A stretch of 64,000 nucleotides of DNA, taken from the NCBI RefSeq assembly GCF_009906855.1, contig NZ_CP047650.1, positions 5,022,001 to 5,086,000 on the forward strand, read 5' to 3'. The notes beneath the pieces were generated by a model, which was given only the letters and a program-made list of their open reading frames with translations, did no database searches and was not told the origin of the DNA. The translations under genes and the position numbers were made by a program. Shown piece after piece: positions 19,506 to 30,055 of the stretch; position 1 is the first letter of the stretch; the number at the start of each line of letters is the position of its first letter. This stretch comes from Xylophilus rhododendri (GTDB lineage: Bacteria > Pseudomonadota > Gammaproteobacteria > Burkholderiales > Burkholderiaceae_C).

Positions 19506-20084
19506 TCAGTGGCTCTCCCGCCTGAGCAGCAGATCGGCCAGCGGCATCGGCACGACATGGCGTTTTTCCCGGGCCGGGGCCATGTTGGCCGGCTGCATGC
19601 GGTCCAGCGTTTCCTTGAGCGATGCGGCCGCGTGGCCGCTGGCCGAGGCCACGATGTGGTCGGCGATGCCGCGCCAGCGCCGCTGCAGTGCCTCGGTGCA
19701 GGCCAGGGCATCCTCGGCCGGCGGGTCTTCGGCCAGCGACTGTGCCAGCGCGGCCAGTTCGGCTGCGATGGCCAGGGCCAGATCGATCTCCGGACCGTCG
19801 AGCCGCGGGCCGGCGGCGATGGCCGAGAGCGCGGCCATCAAACTCCTGAAGGGCGGTCCGTCGAGCGAGCGGTCGCGCGGGGCCGGGCGCTGCAGGAAGG
19901 CCACGGTGCGGCTGGTCCAGTGGGCCAGGTCGCGCAGGCGGGTGCTGTGGTCCAGCCGCAGCTTGAGTTCGCGGGCATGGCCGGCTTCACGGCCGCGCCA
20001 CAGGCCGGAGTCCGCCAGCACGGCGCGGGTCCGGCCTGGGGTCCGGGACGGTTGGGACGCGGAGGAGGGGCGCAGGAGGAGCAT
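19506..20084 (-). CDS. Unknown 192-residue protein, putative member of the effector regulon
   Basis: No domain is recognised. The N-terminal 45 residues are rich in serine, arginine and proline (SSASQPSRTPGRTR); the rest appears helical, with an alanine-rich amphipathic middle (LALAIAAELAALAQSLAEDPP). It has no signal peptide. It is divergent from the F-box gene at 20291, and a TTCGC-N15-ATCGG element lies 67 bases before the chosen start, the same distance as for the other effector-like genes. Starts at 20201 (231 residues) or 20306 are open too. It could be an effector, or a small helical accessory such as a chaperone, though it is not acidic. Confidence 0.5.
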   Translation of the reverse strand: MLLLRPSSASQPSRTPGRTRAVLADSGLWRGREAGHARELKLRLDHSTRLRDLAHWTSRTVAFLQRPAPRDRSLDGPPFRSLMAALSAIAAGPRLDGPEIDLALAIAAELAALAQSLAEDPPAEDALACTEALQRRWRGIADHIVASASGHAAASLKETLDRMQPANMAPAREKRHVVPMPLADLLLRRESH

Positions 20085-20151
20085 GGCCGGACTGGAGGTT
20101 GGTGGGAGCTGTCCATGTTTGCGAAGCGCCTCGGACTCCGTGCGCGGCCAC

Positions 20152-20176
20152 CCGATGCGAAGGCCGCCGGAGCGAA
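20152..20176 (-). promoter_or_regulatory. PIP-like box (one mismatch), minus strand
   Basis: Read on the minus strand, TTCGC (20176-20172) and ATCGG (20156-20152) are 15 bases apart; only the first base of the second half departs from TTCGB. It ends 67 bases before the start at 20084 and lies 18 bases from the plus-strand box of the divergent gene. Confidence 0.4.
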
Positions 20177-20194
20177 GCGCTGTGGGTCGCGGGT

Positions 20195-20218
20195 TTCGCA
20201 TGGTCTGCGGTTCTGCGC
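20195..20218 (+). promoter_or_regulatory. PIP-like box, variant TTCGC-N14-TGCGC
   Basis: TTCGC at 20195-20199 and TGCGC at 20214-20218 are 14 bases apart, the same variant as upstream of copies 1-3 of the tandem family although the gene it serves is unrelated to them. It ends 72 bases before the ATG at 20291. Confidence 0.5.
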
Positions 20219-20290
20219 CTGGCGCCGCATGGCGGGCAGTTCGTCCGGATTGCAATGCCATGCCCACCGACACCGGAGCCCGACCGAGCC

Positions 20291-21226
20291 ATGGATATCC
20301 CGCCACCGCATGCCGCGCGTTTCATGCCGGCCGACCCGCAGCAGCCGCTGTCCCCGCTGATGGAACTGCCGCGTGAAGTGCTGCGGCACGTCACGTCCTT
20401 CATCGACTGGGAGACGCTGCGGTCGCTGCGGGCCTCGTGCTGGGAGTTCCGTTGCATCGCCGACGACATCACGCTGGACAACCGCATGGCGCGGGAGACG
20501 GCCGCCTTGGCCGCGCCGCTGGAGGCCCTGAACGTCCTGGAAGAAGCGCTGCAGGGCCTCTACGCCACCGAAAGCACGAATGAAAACGCGGAGGAACTCA
20601 GGGAGACCACCCTCGTCGTGCAACATCAACTGGTCCTGGCGCTGGAGCATGCCTGTGCGGCCGTGGCGCCCATGGCGCGCTGGCCCAGCCCGATGCGGGC
20701 GGCCTTGCTGCGCGCCATCTTCGCCAGCACGCGGCTGCTGTGCCGCACGCCTTTTCACGACTGGGCGAGCCTGCGCCTGGTGGTCTATGCCTTGGTCGAG
20801 ATGAACCGGGAGATCGGGTTTCCCTTGAAGCTGCAGGTCGATGACGACTCGGGGGTGCAACTGATCGATGTGAGGTGCGAGGCACAGATCCTCTACCAGC
20901 GCCTCGTCGGCCTGCAGCGCGAGCAGCTTCGGCGTGCGGCGCACCGCAACCGTGTGTCCTGGGATGCCGTCCTCGAATTGATGATGGACCACCTGCCGTT
21001 CCTGCCGCCGCATCCGGACGCCCGGAGAAACCTGCTGCACGTGGCGACGCTCACCCGGTGGATGTGGGTCGAGGATGCGCGCGAGGCCTGCGACTGGCTC
21101 TACGACATGACAGCCACCTTGTCGCCGGAGCTCCATCGCGAAGTCTTCGAAACGCTGCAGTTCAACGTCGGCGTGATGGCGGCCGAGCGGCAGGGAGCAC
21201 CCCTGCGGCTCGCATCCGACGAATGA
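20291..21226 (+). CDS. F-box protein, putative type III effector
   Basis: The 311-residue protein has the clearest F-box of the window at residues about 24-58: LMELPREVLRHVTSFIDWET then LRSLRASCWEFRCIADD, with the LPxEVL opening and the spaced hydrophobic and cysteine positions of the motif. F-boxes are rare in bacteria and occur in effectors such as the Ralstonia GALA proteins and Agrobacterium VirF, which hijack host SCF ubiquitin ligases. The remaining 250 residues look helical and lack leucine-rich repeats, so the target-binding part is not of the GALA type. There is no signal peptide. A PIP-like box lies 72 bases upstream. Delivery into a host is inferred. Confidence 0.7.
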   Translation: MDIPPPHAARFMPADPQQPLSPLMELPREVLRHVTSFIDWETLRSLRASCWEFRCIADDITLDNRMARETAALAAPLEALNVLEEALQGLYATESTNENAEELRETTLVVQHQLVLALEHACAAVAPMARWPSPMRAALLRAIFASTRLLCRTPFHDWASLRLVVYALVEMNREIGFPLKLQVDDDSGVQLIDVRCEAQILYQRLVGLQREQLRRAAHRNRVSWDAVLELMMDHLPFLPPHPDARRNLLHVATLTRWMWVEDAREACDWLYDMTATLSPELHREVFETLQFNVGVMAAERQGAPLRLASDE

Positions 21227-21319
21227 AGCATTCCGGCAAGCGCGGATAATCCCGGTTTCGGCCGCCGCGCCGCCCTGTGCGGCCCCGCCGGCTCATCGCA
21301 TTCTTCACTCGCTCACTCC

Positions 21320-22981
<1,662 letters not shown>

Positions 22982-23050
22982 AGCGCCCCGGCCTGCCGAC
23001 GAAGGCAGGCCGGCCCGCCCGGTTCCCGCCGGGCCGACTTCCACGAGCCC

Positions 23051-24436
23051 ATGACCATCGCCAACGCCGAGTCAGCCAACCGTCATCCCCTGGATCTCTG
23101 CATCGACGACGCGGTCGCCCATGCGGGCGTGCTCATGGCCGAACTGGTGGCCAGGGCGCGCCGCAGCCTCTACGAGCAGGCGCACCGCTCCGGCGCTTCG
23201 GCCGACGGATCGGCGGCGGCCCAGCAGGCGCGCCAGCTGCTCGGCGACAAGGCCAGCTTCTTCGAAGACGAATTTCCCGCCGCGCTGATGACCGCCATGG
23301 TGCATCCGCAGCCCCATGTGGCCGCGCTGCACGAGGATGTGCTGGCCACGGTGCTGCCCCAGCTGGCGCAGCCGCTGGGCGAATTCGCGCTGCTGGCGTC
23401 GTCGGCCCTGGGGCTGGCGCAGGCGCAGTTCGATGCCAATCCGTTCTCGCCCGAAAGCGTGGTGCAGGCCATGCAGTCGGTGGCCGACCGGTCCGGCGCG
23501 GCCGAGCCGGTGATCGCGCTGTGGATGCGCCATCTCTGCCTGGCCCTGGCGCCCGAGCTGGGCGAGGAGTACCGGCGCCTCTCCGATTTGTTGCGCAAGG
23601 CCTTGCCGCCCGGCGCCTCGGTGCAGGCGGCGGCCGCGCCGGTGGATGGGGATGCCGCGGCCGAGGCGCTGGCATTGCTCGCGCCGGTTTCGCGGCCGCC
23701 GGATGCGCCACGGCCCGGCGAGGCGGTCGATGCCGCGCAGCGCATCGCCGCGGACATCGCCAGCTGGCCCGAGATCGAGAACGTGCCCGACACGGTGCGC
23801 GACTTCGTGCTCGGCCCCTGGAGCGAAGTCATCGCCCAGGCCGAGGCCCATGCCGGCAACCTCAACGGCACGCCGGTCGATCCCGACGGCTACCTGGCCC
23901 TGGTGCGGCCGCTGTTCTGGAGCGCCCAGCCTTCGCTGGGGCGCTCCGATGTCCAGCGGCTGCTGGTGACGGTGCCCTCGCTGCTCTCGCGCCTGCGATC
24001 GGGCCTGCAGAGCATCGGCTACCCGGCGGAACGGGCCGGGCCCTTCTTCTCCATGCTCGACGATCTGCACGGCGTGGCCGCACGCGCCGCCGGCAGTTCG
24101 TTCGCGATGCGCCGGCAGCCGCGCACGCCTTCCGTCACGGAGGGGCTGCCCGACCCCGGTCCGGCGGGCCCTTCGGCTGGCGACGAGCGCGGGGCTTCTG
24201 CCGCACAAGCCCGGGTGTCCGCGGCAGCGGCTTCGCAGGTGCTGCAGATCGGCGCGCAGGTGGCTGCCTGGGAGGGTGGGCGCTGGGCGCGCTGGGAGCT
24301 GAGCTGGGTCAGCCCCAAGGGCAAGCTGCTGCTGTTCACCACCGAGGATGGCGACGTCGACTCGATGAGCCGCGCCGGCTGCATCCGCCGCATCGTGGAG
24401 CAGCGCATGCACATCATCCCGGACATCGCCTTCTAG
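23051..24436 (+). CDS. DUF1631 family protein
   Basis: The 461-residue cytoplasmic protein matches DUF1631, common in Burkholderiales and Pseudomonas but without a known function. The N-terminal region has FEDEFPAALMTAM and WMRHLCLALAPEL; the middle has DTVRDFVLGPWSEVIAQAE; the C-terminal end (ARWELSWVSPKGKLLLFTTE, then SMSRAGCIRRIVEQ) looks like a PilZ-related barrel, found in related c-di-GMP proteins, though no RxxxR motif is evident. The gene ends in a 4-base convergent overlap with the S-formylglutathione hydrolase gene. It is shorter than many DUF1631 members. Confidence 0.85.
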   Translation: MTIANAESANRHPLDLCIDDAVAHAGVLMAELVARARRSLYEQAHRSGASADGSAAAQQARQLLGDKASFFEDEFPAALMTAMVHPQPHVAALHEDVLATVLPQLAQPLGEFALLASSALGLAQAQFDANPFSPESVVQAMQSVADRSGAAEPVIALWMRHLCLALAPELGEEYRRLSDLLRKALPPGASVQAAAAPVDGDAAAEALALLAPVSRPPDAPRPGEAVDAAQRIAADIASWPEIENVPDTVRDFVLGPWSEVIAQAEAHAGNLNGTPVDPDGYLALVRPLFWSAQPSLGRSDVQRLLVTVPSLLSRLRSGLQSIGYPAERAGPFFSMLDDLHGVAARAAGSSFAMRRQPRTPSVTEGLPDPGPAGPSAGDERGASAAQARVSAAAASQVLQIGAQVAAWEGGRWARWELSWVSPKGKLLLFTTEDGDVDSMSRAGCIRRIVEQRMHIIPDIAF

Positions 24437-25275
24437 GCGAGCTGGGCGTGATGGTGGGCCAGGTGGTCCGCCATGAAACTCTGGATGAAGTAGTAGCCAT
24501 GGTCGTAGCCCGGATGCCGGCGCAGCGTCAGCGGCTGGCCGACGGCGCGGCAGGCGGCCTCGAATGACTCGGGCAGCAGCTGTTCGGCCAGGAACTTGTC
24601 GTCCAGGCCCTGGTCGATCAGCAGGCCGGCGGGGTAGGGCGCGCTCTTCTGCAGCTGCATCAGGGCGCTGGCGTCGTGCATCAGCCAGATGGCGCGGTCC
24701 TGGCCCAAATAGCCGGCGAAGGCCTTCTCGCCCCAGGGGCAGCGGCTGGGCGCGCAGATCGGCGCGAAGGCCGAGACCGAGCGGAACAGGCCGTGGTGGC
24801 GCAGCGCCAGCGTCAACGCGCCATGGCCGCCCATCGAATGGCCGAAGATGCCCAGCCGGTCCGGCAGCAGCGGCAGCTCGCGCTGCACCAGGGGCAGCAG
24901 CTCGGCGATCAGGTAGCTCTCCATGCGCCAGTGCGGGGCCCAGGGGGCTTCGGTGGCGTCGAGGTAGAAGCCGGCGCCGGTGCCGAAATCCCAGCTGGCT
25001 TCCTGGCCTGGAACATCGGTGCCGCGCGGACTGGTGTCGGGGGCGATCAGGGCCAGGCCCAGCTCGGCCGCCTTGCGCTGGGCGCCGGCCTTGACCATGA
25101 AGGTCTCTTCCGTGCAGGTCAGCCCTGCCAGGTAGAGCAGCGCCGGCACCGGGCCCTTCCTGGCCTGCGGCGGCAGGAAGACCGAGAACTTCATCGGCAG
25201 GCCGATCTCGCGCGAGTCGTGCCGGTAGAAACGTTGCTCGCCGCCGAAGCAGCCGTGCGATGAAATCAGTTCCAT
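24433..25275 (-). CDS. fghA: S-formylglutathione hydrolase
   Basis: The 280-residue esterase-D-type hydrolase cleaves S-formylglutathione to glutathione and formate, the second step of glutathione-dependent formaldehyde oxidation. The nucleophile serine is in GHSMGGHG, the catalytic aspartate in DQGLDDKF and the histidine in GYDHGYYF. The N-terminal motif AGLTCTEETFMVKAG is typical. It lies 10 bases downstream of the class III alcohol dehydrogenase gene, so the two form an operon. Confidence 0.96.
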   Translation of the reverse strand: MELISSHGCFGGEQRFYRHDSREIGLPMKFSVFLPPQARKGPVPALLYLAGLTCTEETFMVKAGAQRKAAELGLALIAPDTSPRGTDVPGQEASWDFGTGAGFYLDATEAPWAPHWRMESYLIAELLPLVQRELPLLPDRLGIFGHSMGGHGALTLALRHHGLFRSVSAFAPICAPSRCPWGEKAFAGYLGQDRAIWLMHDASALMQLQKSAPYPAGLLIDQGLDDKFLAEQLLPESFEAACRAVGQPLTLRRHPGYDHGYYFIQSFMADHLAHHHAQLA

Positions 25276-25285
25276 GGCCGCGGGC

Positions 25286-26392
<1,107 letters not shown>

Positions 26393-26555
26393 GCGGATCT
26401 TTGATTGTTGGGGGTAGGGGAGAATCGGTGCGCTCGGCACCGTCGTGACGCCGCACTTTAAAGGCCCCGGGCCCGCTTTTCATGTCCTTGCCATGCCGGC
26501 AGTCCGGCTTTGGCCGCGGCGCACTGCAATTTGGCCGCTGATTTCCCTTCTCCGC

Positions 26556-27530
26556 ATGCCGCTTCCCCTCTCCGTCGACATCGTCGTGTATCCCGGCTTC
26601 AAGGCGCTCGAAGCCATCGGGCCGATGTCGGTCTTCGATTACGCCAATGTGCACCTGGCACGGCGAGGCGATCCGCCCGGCTATCGGGTGAACGTGGCGG
26701 CCCAGCGGGTCGGCCCGGTGCCTTCCGACACCTCCATGCAGCTGCATGCCAGCCGCGCGCTGGGGCAAGACGATCTGCCCGACCTGGCCCTGGTGGTGGG
26801 CTCGCGCGAGATCGAGGCGGCGCTGGCTTCGGCGCCGGGCATCGTCGATTGGTTGCGCGCGGCGGCGCCCCGCCTGCCGCGGCTGGTCTCGCTGTGCTCG
26901 GGCAGTTTCTTCCTGGCCGCGGCCGGACTGCTCGAAGGCCGGCGCGCCGCCACCCACTGGAGCGTGGCGGCTTTGCTGCAGCAACGCCATCCGCAGGTGC
27001 AGGTGGATGCGGACGCGATCTATGTGCGGGAAGGCCGGCTCTGGACCTCGGCCGGCGTGACGGCTGGCATCGACCTCGCCCTGGCCCTGGTCGAGGAGGA
27101 TTTCGGCCGCACCCTGGCCCTGGAGGTGGCGCGCGACCTGGTGATGTACTTGAAGCGCCCCGGCGGCCAGTCCCAGTTCAGCGTGCATCTGGCCAGCCAG
27201 GCCACCGGCCATGCCGGCATCCGCGAGGTGCAGGACTGGACTCTGGCCCATCTCGACGAAGCCCTGTCGCCCGCACAGCTGGCCGACCGTGCGGCGATGA
27301 GCGAGCGCAACTTCCGCCGGGTGTTCCTGCAGGAGACGGGGCAGTCGCCCTCCGAGTTCATCGAGACCGCCCGGCTGGAGCGTGCCCGCCGGCTGCTGGA
27401 AGAAAGCGACCTCCCCCTGAAGACGGTGGCCGCGCGTGTGGGCCTGCGTTCGGAGCAGCCGCTGCGGCACCTCTTCGTGCGGCGGCTGGGCATCACGCCG
27501 CAGGCTTATCGGGACCGGTTCGGGGGCTGA
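26556..27530 (+). CDS. GlxA-family AraC-type transcriptional regulator
   Basis: The 324-residue regulator joins an N-terminal DJ-1/PfpI-like domain (about residues 5-175; VDIVVYPGFKALEAIGPMSVF, and the nucleophile-elbow region SLCSGSFFLAAAGLL) to a C-terminal AraC double helix-turn-helix (about 220-320; AMSERNFRRVFLQETGQSP and ARRLLEESDLPLKTVA). The family commonly governs catabolism of quaternary amines or other small metabolites. Divergence from adhC suggests a role in formaldehyde metabolism. The ATG at 26556 is preferred over one at 26445, because the family begins directly with the DJ-1 strand. Confidence 0.9.
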   Translation: MPLPLSVDIVVYPGFKALEAIGPMSVFDYANVHLARRGDPPGYRVNVAAQRVGPVPSDTSMQLHASRALGQDDLPDLALVVGSREIEAALASAPGIVDWLRAAAPRLPRLVSLCSGSFFLAAAGLLEGRRAATHWSVAALLQQRHPQVQVDADAIYVREGRLWTSAGVTAGIDLALALVEEDFGRTLALEVARDLVMYLKRPGGQSQFSVHLASQATGHAGIREVQDWTLAHLDEALSPAQLADRAAMSERNFRRVFLQETGQSPSEFIETARLERARRLLEESDLPLKTVAARVGLRSEQPLRHLFVRRLGITPQAYRDRFGG

Positions 27531-27535
27531 AAAAG

Positions 27536-27596
27536 CAAAACGGCAGGCGCCGGGCCTGCCGTCGAGGACAGAAAAGCCCGCCGGATGGGCGGGCTT
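27536..27596 (-). terminator. Tandem hairpins terminating gltA
   Basis: Two inverted repeats lie between the convergent regulator and gltA: ACGGCAGGC with GCCTGCCGT (27540-27562) and GCCCGCC with GGGCGGGC (27576-27594). Read on the minus strand, both are followed by T-rich runs (TTTTC after the first met, TTTTGCTTTTT after the second), so both serve gltA. On the plus strand neither has a proper T-run. Confidence 0.75.
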
Positions 27597-27631
27597 CGTG
27601 GTGCCGGGGAGCAGGCTCCCCCGCAGGCCGA

Positions 27632-28942
27632 TCAGCGTTGCGCGATCGGCTTGACGTCGCGGCGCTCGGAGCCGACGAAGAGCTGGCGCGGACGGCCGAT
27701 CTTATACTCGGGGTCGGCGATCATTTCGTTCAGCTGCGCGATCCAGCCGACGGTGCGCGCCAGGGCGAACACGGCGGTGAACAGCGGCACCGGGATGCCG
27801 ATGGCGCGCTGCACGATGCCGGAGTAGAAGTCCACGTTGGGGTAGAGCTTGCGGGAGACGAAGTACTCGTCTTCCAGCGCGATCTTTTCCAGTGCGACGG
27901 CGATCTTCAGCAGCGGATCGTTTTCCAGGCCCAGCTCGGCCAGCACTTCCTTGCAGGTTTCCTGCATCAGCTTGGCGCGCGGGTCGTAGTTCTTGTAGAC
28001 GCGGTGGCCGAAACCCATCAGCTTCACGCCGGAGGACTTGTCCTTCACCTTGGCGATGAAGTCGCCGATCTTGTCCACACCGCCCATGTCCTGGATTTCC
28101 TGGAGCATGTTCAGGCAGGCCTCGTTGGCGCCGCCGTGGGCAGGGCCCCACAGGCAGGCGACACCGGCGGCGATGGCCGCGAAGGGGTTGGTGCCCGAGG
28201 AGCCGCACAGGCGCACGGTGGAGGTCGATGCGTTCTGCTCGTGGTCGGCGTGCAGGATGAAGATGCGGTCCAGGGCCTTTTCCAGGGTCGGGCTGACCTT
28301 GAAGGGCTCGCAGGGCGTGGCGAACATCATGTGCAGGAAGTTGCCGGCATAGCTCAGCTCGTTCTTCGGGTACATGAAGGGCTGGCCGATGCTGTACTTG
28401 TAGGCCATGGCGACCAGCGTGGGCATCTTCGCGATCAGGCGGATCGCGGCGATCTCGCGATGCTCGGGATTGTTGATGTCCGTGCTGTCGTGATAGAAGG
28501 CCGACAGGCCGCCGACCAGGCCGGTCATGACCGCCATCGGATGCGCGTCGCGGCGGAAACCGCGCAGGAAGAACTGCATCTGCTCGTTGACCATGGTGTG
28601 GTGCGTCACCAGGTCGTTGAACTCGGCCTTCTTCTTGGCGTCCGGCAGTTCGCCGTACAGCAGCAGGTGGCAGGTCTCGAGGTAGTCGCAGTTGGTGGCC
28701 AGTTGCTCGATGGGGTAGCCGCGGTACAGCAGCTCGCCCTTGTCGCCGTCGATGTAGGTGATGCCGGATTGGCAGGCGGCGGTGGACAGGAAACCCGGGT
28801 CATAGGTGAACATGCCCGTCTGCGCATACAGCTTGCGGATGTCGATCACGTCCGGACCGATGTTGCCGGCATAGACCGGCAGCTCGACGCTGGGGCTGCC
28901 ATTGCTGAACGACAGCGTGGCTTTGTTGTCTGCTTGCTTCAT
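27632..28942 (-). CDS. gltA: Citrate synthase
   Basis: The 436-residue type II (hexameric, Gram-negative) citrate synthase makes citrate from oxaloacetate and acetyl-CoA. Active-site blocks are visible: [26 protein letters not shown] with its catalytic histidine (core ADHEQNAS), [12 protein letters not shown], and [15 protein letters not shown] with the second histidine. The N-terminal zinc-free extension typical of type II enzymes is present. It lies at the end of the sdhCDAB-sdhE cluster, 92 bases after sdhE, as in other Burkholderiales. Confidence 0.98.
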   Translation of the reverse strand: MKQADNKATLSFSNGSPSVELPVYAGNIGPDVIDIRKLYAQTGMFTYDPGFLSTAACQSGITYIDGDKGELLYRGYPIEQLATNCDYLETCHLLLYGELPDAKKKAEFNDLVTHHTMVNEQMQFFLRGFRRDAHPMAVMTGLVGGLSAFYHDSTDINNPEHREIAAIRLIAKMPTLVAMAYKYSIGQPFMYPKNELSYAGNFLHMMFATPCEPFKVSPTLEKALDRIFILHADHEQNASTSTVRLCGSSGTNPFAAIAAGVACLWGPAHGGANEACLNMLQEIQDMGGVDKIGDFIAKVKDKSSGVKLMGFGHRVYKNYDPRAKLMQETCKEVLAELGLENDPLLKIAVALEKIALEDEYFVSRKLYPNVDFYSGIVQRAIGIPVPLFTAVFALARTVGWIAQLNEMIADPEYKIGRPRQLFVGSERRDVKPIAQR

Positions 28943-29034
28943 GTGCTTCCTTGGTTAATGCCTCGTTGCCGTTACCGGTCTGGGGCTAGTCTTTCATGAA
29001 CACCTTGGTGGGTCGGGGCAGGGCCAGGCCTGCT

Positions 29035-29310
29035 TCAGACCCTCAACATCTTCAGGACATCGTGCGCTTCCGGTGTGTCGGTCTCACCCTCCGGCTGCTT
29101 GCGGCCCATGAGCAGGTCCATCAGGTCGTGATCCGACAGGTCCATCAGCTGGGTCATGCCGCGCGCCTGGCGCACCGTCAGTGTGTCGGCATGGCGGGCG
29201 AAGAAGCGCTCGATGAAAAGGTCGTTCTCCAGCAGGCCGCGCCGGCAGCGCCAGCGCAGCTTGCTCAGGGAGCGTTCGTCGACGAGGGCGTCTTCTTCCA
29301 CGTGCTGCAT
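29035..29310 (-). CDS. sdhE: Succinate dehydrogenase FAD assembly factor
   Basis: The 91-residue protein helps insert FAD covalently into SdhA. The family motif RGLLENDLFIERFF (RGxxExD in SdhE/YgfY) occupies residues about 24-37. It follows sdhB by 10 bases and is surely in the same operon. Having this factor intact next to a frameshifted sdhA makes a recent or artificial origin of the frameshift more likely. Confidence 0.93.
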   Translation of the reverse strand: MQHVEEDALVDERSLSKLRWRCRRGLLENDLFIERFFARHADTLTVRQARGMTQLMDLSDHDLMDLLMGRKQPEGETDTPEAHDVLKMLRV

Positions 29311-29320
29311 GCGCTTGTGA

Positions 29321-30025
29321 TCAGACCGCGCGGCGGACCATCAGTTCCTTGATCTTGCCGATCGCCTTGGTCGGGTTCAGGCCCTTGGGGCAGACATCGA
29401 CGCAGTTCATGATGGTGTGGCAGCGGAACAGGCGGTACGGGTCTTCCAGGTTGTCCAGGCGCTCGCCGGTGGTCTGGTCGCGGCTGTCGGCGATGAAGCG
29501 GTAGGCCTGCAAGAGACCTGCCGGGCCGACGAACTTGTCCGGGTTCCACCAGAAGCTGGGGCAGCTGGTCGAGCAGCTGGCGCACAGGATGCACTCGTAC
29601 AGGCCGTCGAGCTCCTCGCGCTCCTCGGGCGACTGCAGGCGCTCTTTTTCGGGCGGCGGCGTGTCGTTGACCAGGTAGGGCTTGATCGAGTGGTACTGGT
29701 TGAAGAAGTGCGTCATGTCCACGATGACGTCACGGATCACCGGCAGGCCGGGCAGCGGCTTGATGACGATCGGGTCCTTCAGCGTTCGCAGGTTGGTCAG
29801 GCAGGCCAGGCCGTTCTTGCCGTTGATGTTCATCGCGTCCGAGCCGCACACGCCTTCGCGGCAGGAGCGGCGGAAGGCGATGGTGGGGTCGATCGCCTTG
29901 AGCTTGATCAGGGCGTCCAGCAGCATGCGTTCATTGCCTTCGAGTTCGATCTCGATGGTCTGCATGTAGGGCTTGGCGTCCTTGTCCGGGTCGTAGCGGT
30001 AGATCTTGAAAGTGCGCTTTTGCAT
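29321..30025 (-). CDS. sdhB: Succinate dehydrogenase iron-sulfur subunit
   Basis: The 234-residue subunit carries the three Fe-S clusters that pass electrons from SdhA to quinone. The [2Fe-2S] ligands lie in [14 protein letters not shown]; the [4Fe-4S] and [3Fe-4S] ligands in [15 protein letters not shown] and [17 protein letters not shown]. Length and N-terminus ([19 protein letters not shown]) are family-like. It is 30 bases downstream of sdhA. Confidence 0.98.
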   Translation of the reverse strand: MQKRTFKIYRYDPDKDAKPYMQTIEIELEGNERMLLDALIKLKAIDPTIAFRRSCREGVCGSDAMNINGKNGLACLTNLRTLKDPIVIKPLPGLPVIRDVIVDMTHFFNQYHSIKPYLVNDTPPPEKERLQSPEEREELDGLYECILCASCSTSCPSFWWNPDKFVGPAGLLQAYRFIADSRDQTTGERLDNLEDPYRLFRCHTIMNCVDVCPKGLNPTKAIGKIKELMVRRAV

Positions 30026-30055
30026 GGTGATTCTTTCGCGTGGGTGTCCGGGCTC

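Noticed and set aside
20201..20306. Longer starts (20201, 20306) for the small minus-strand gene
   Set aside because: They would run through the divergent promoter region and its boxes; the start at 20084 keeps the usual distance to the box. They cannot be excluded.
22982..23050. GGCCTGCCG/CGAAGGCAGGCC hairpin after ettA as a terminator
   Set aside because: The hairpin is real but lacks a T-run, so it was not annotated as a rho-independent terminator.
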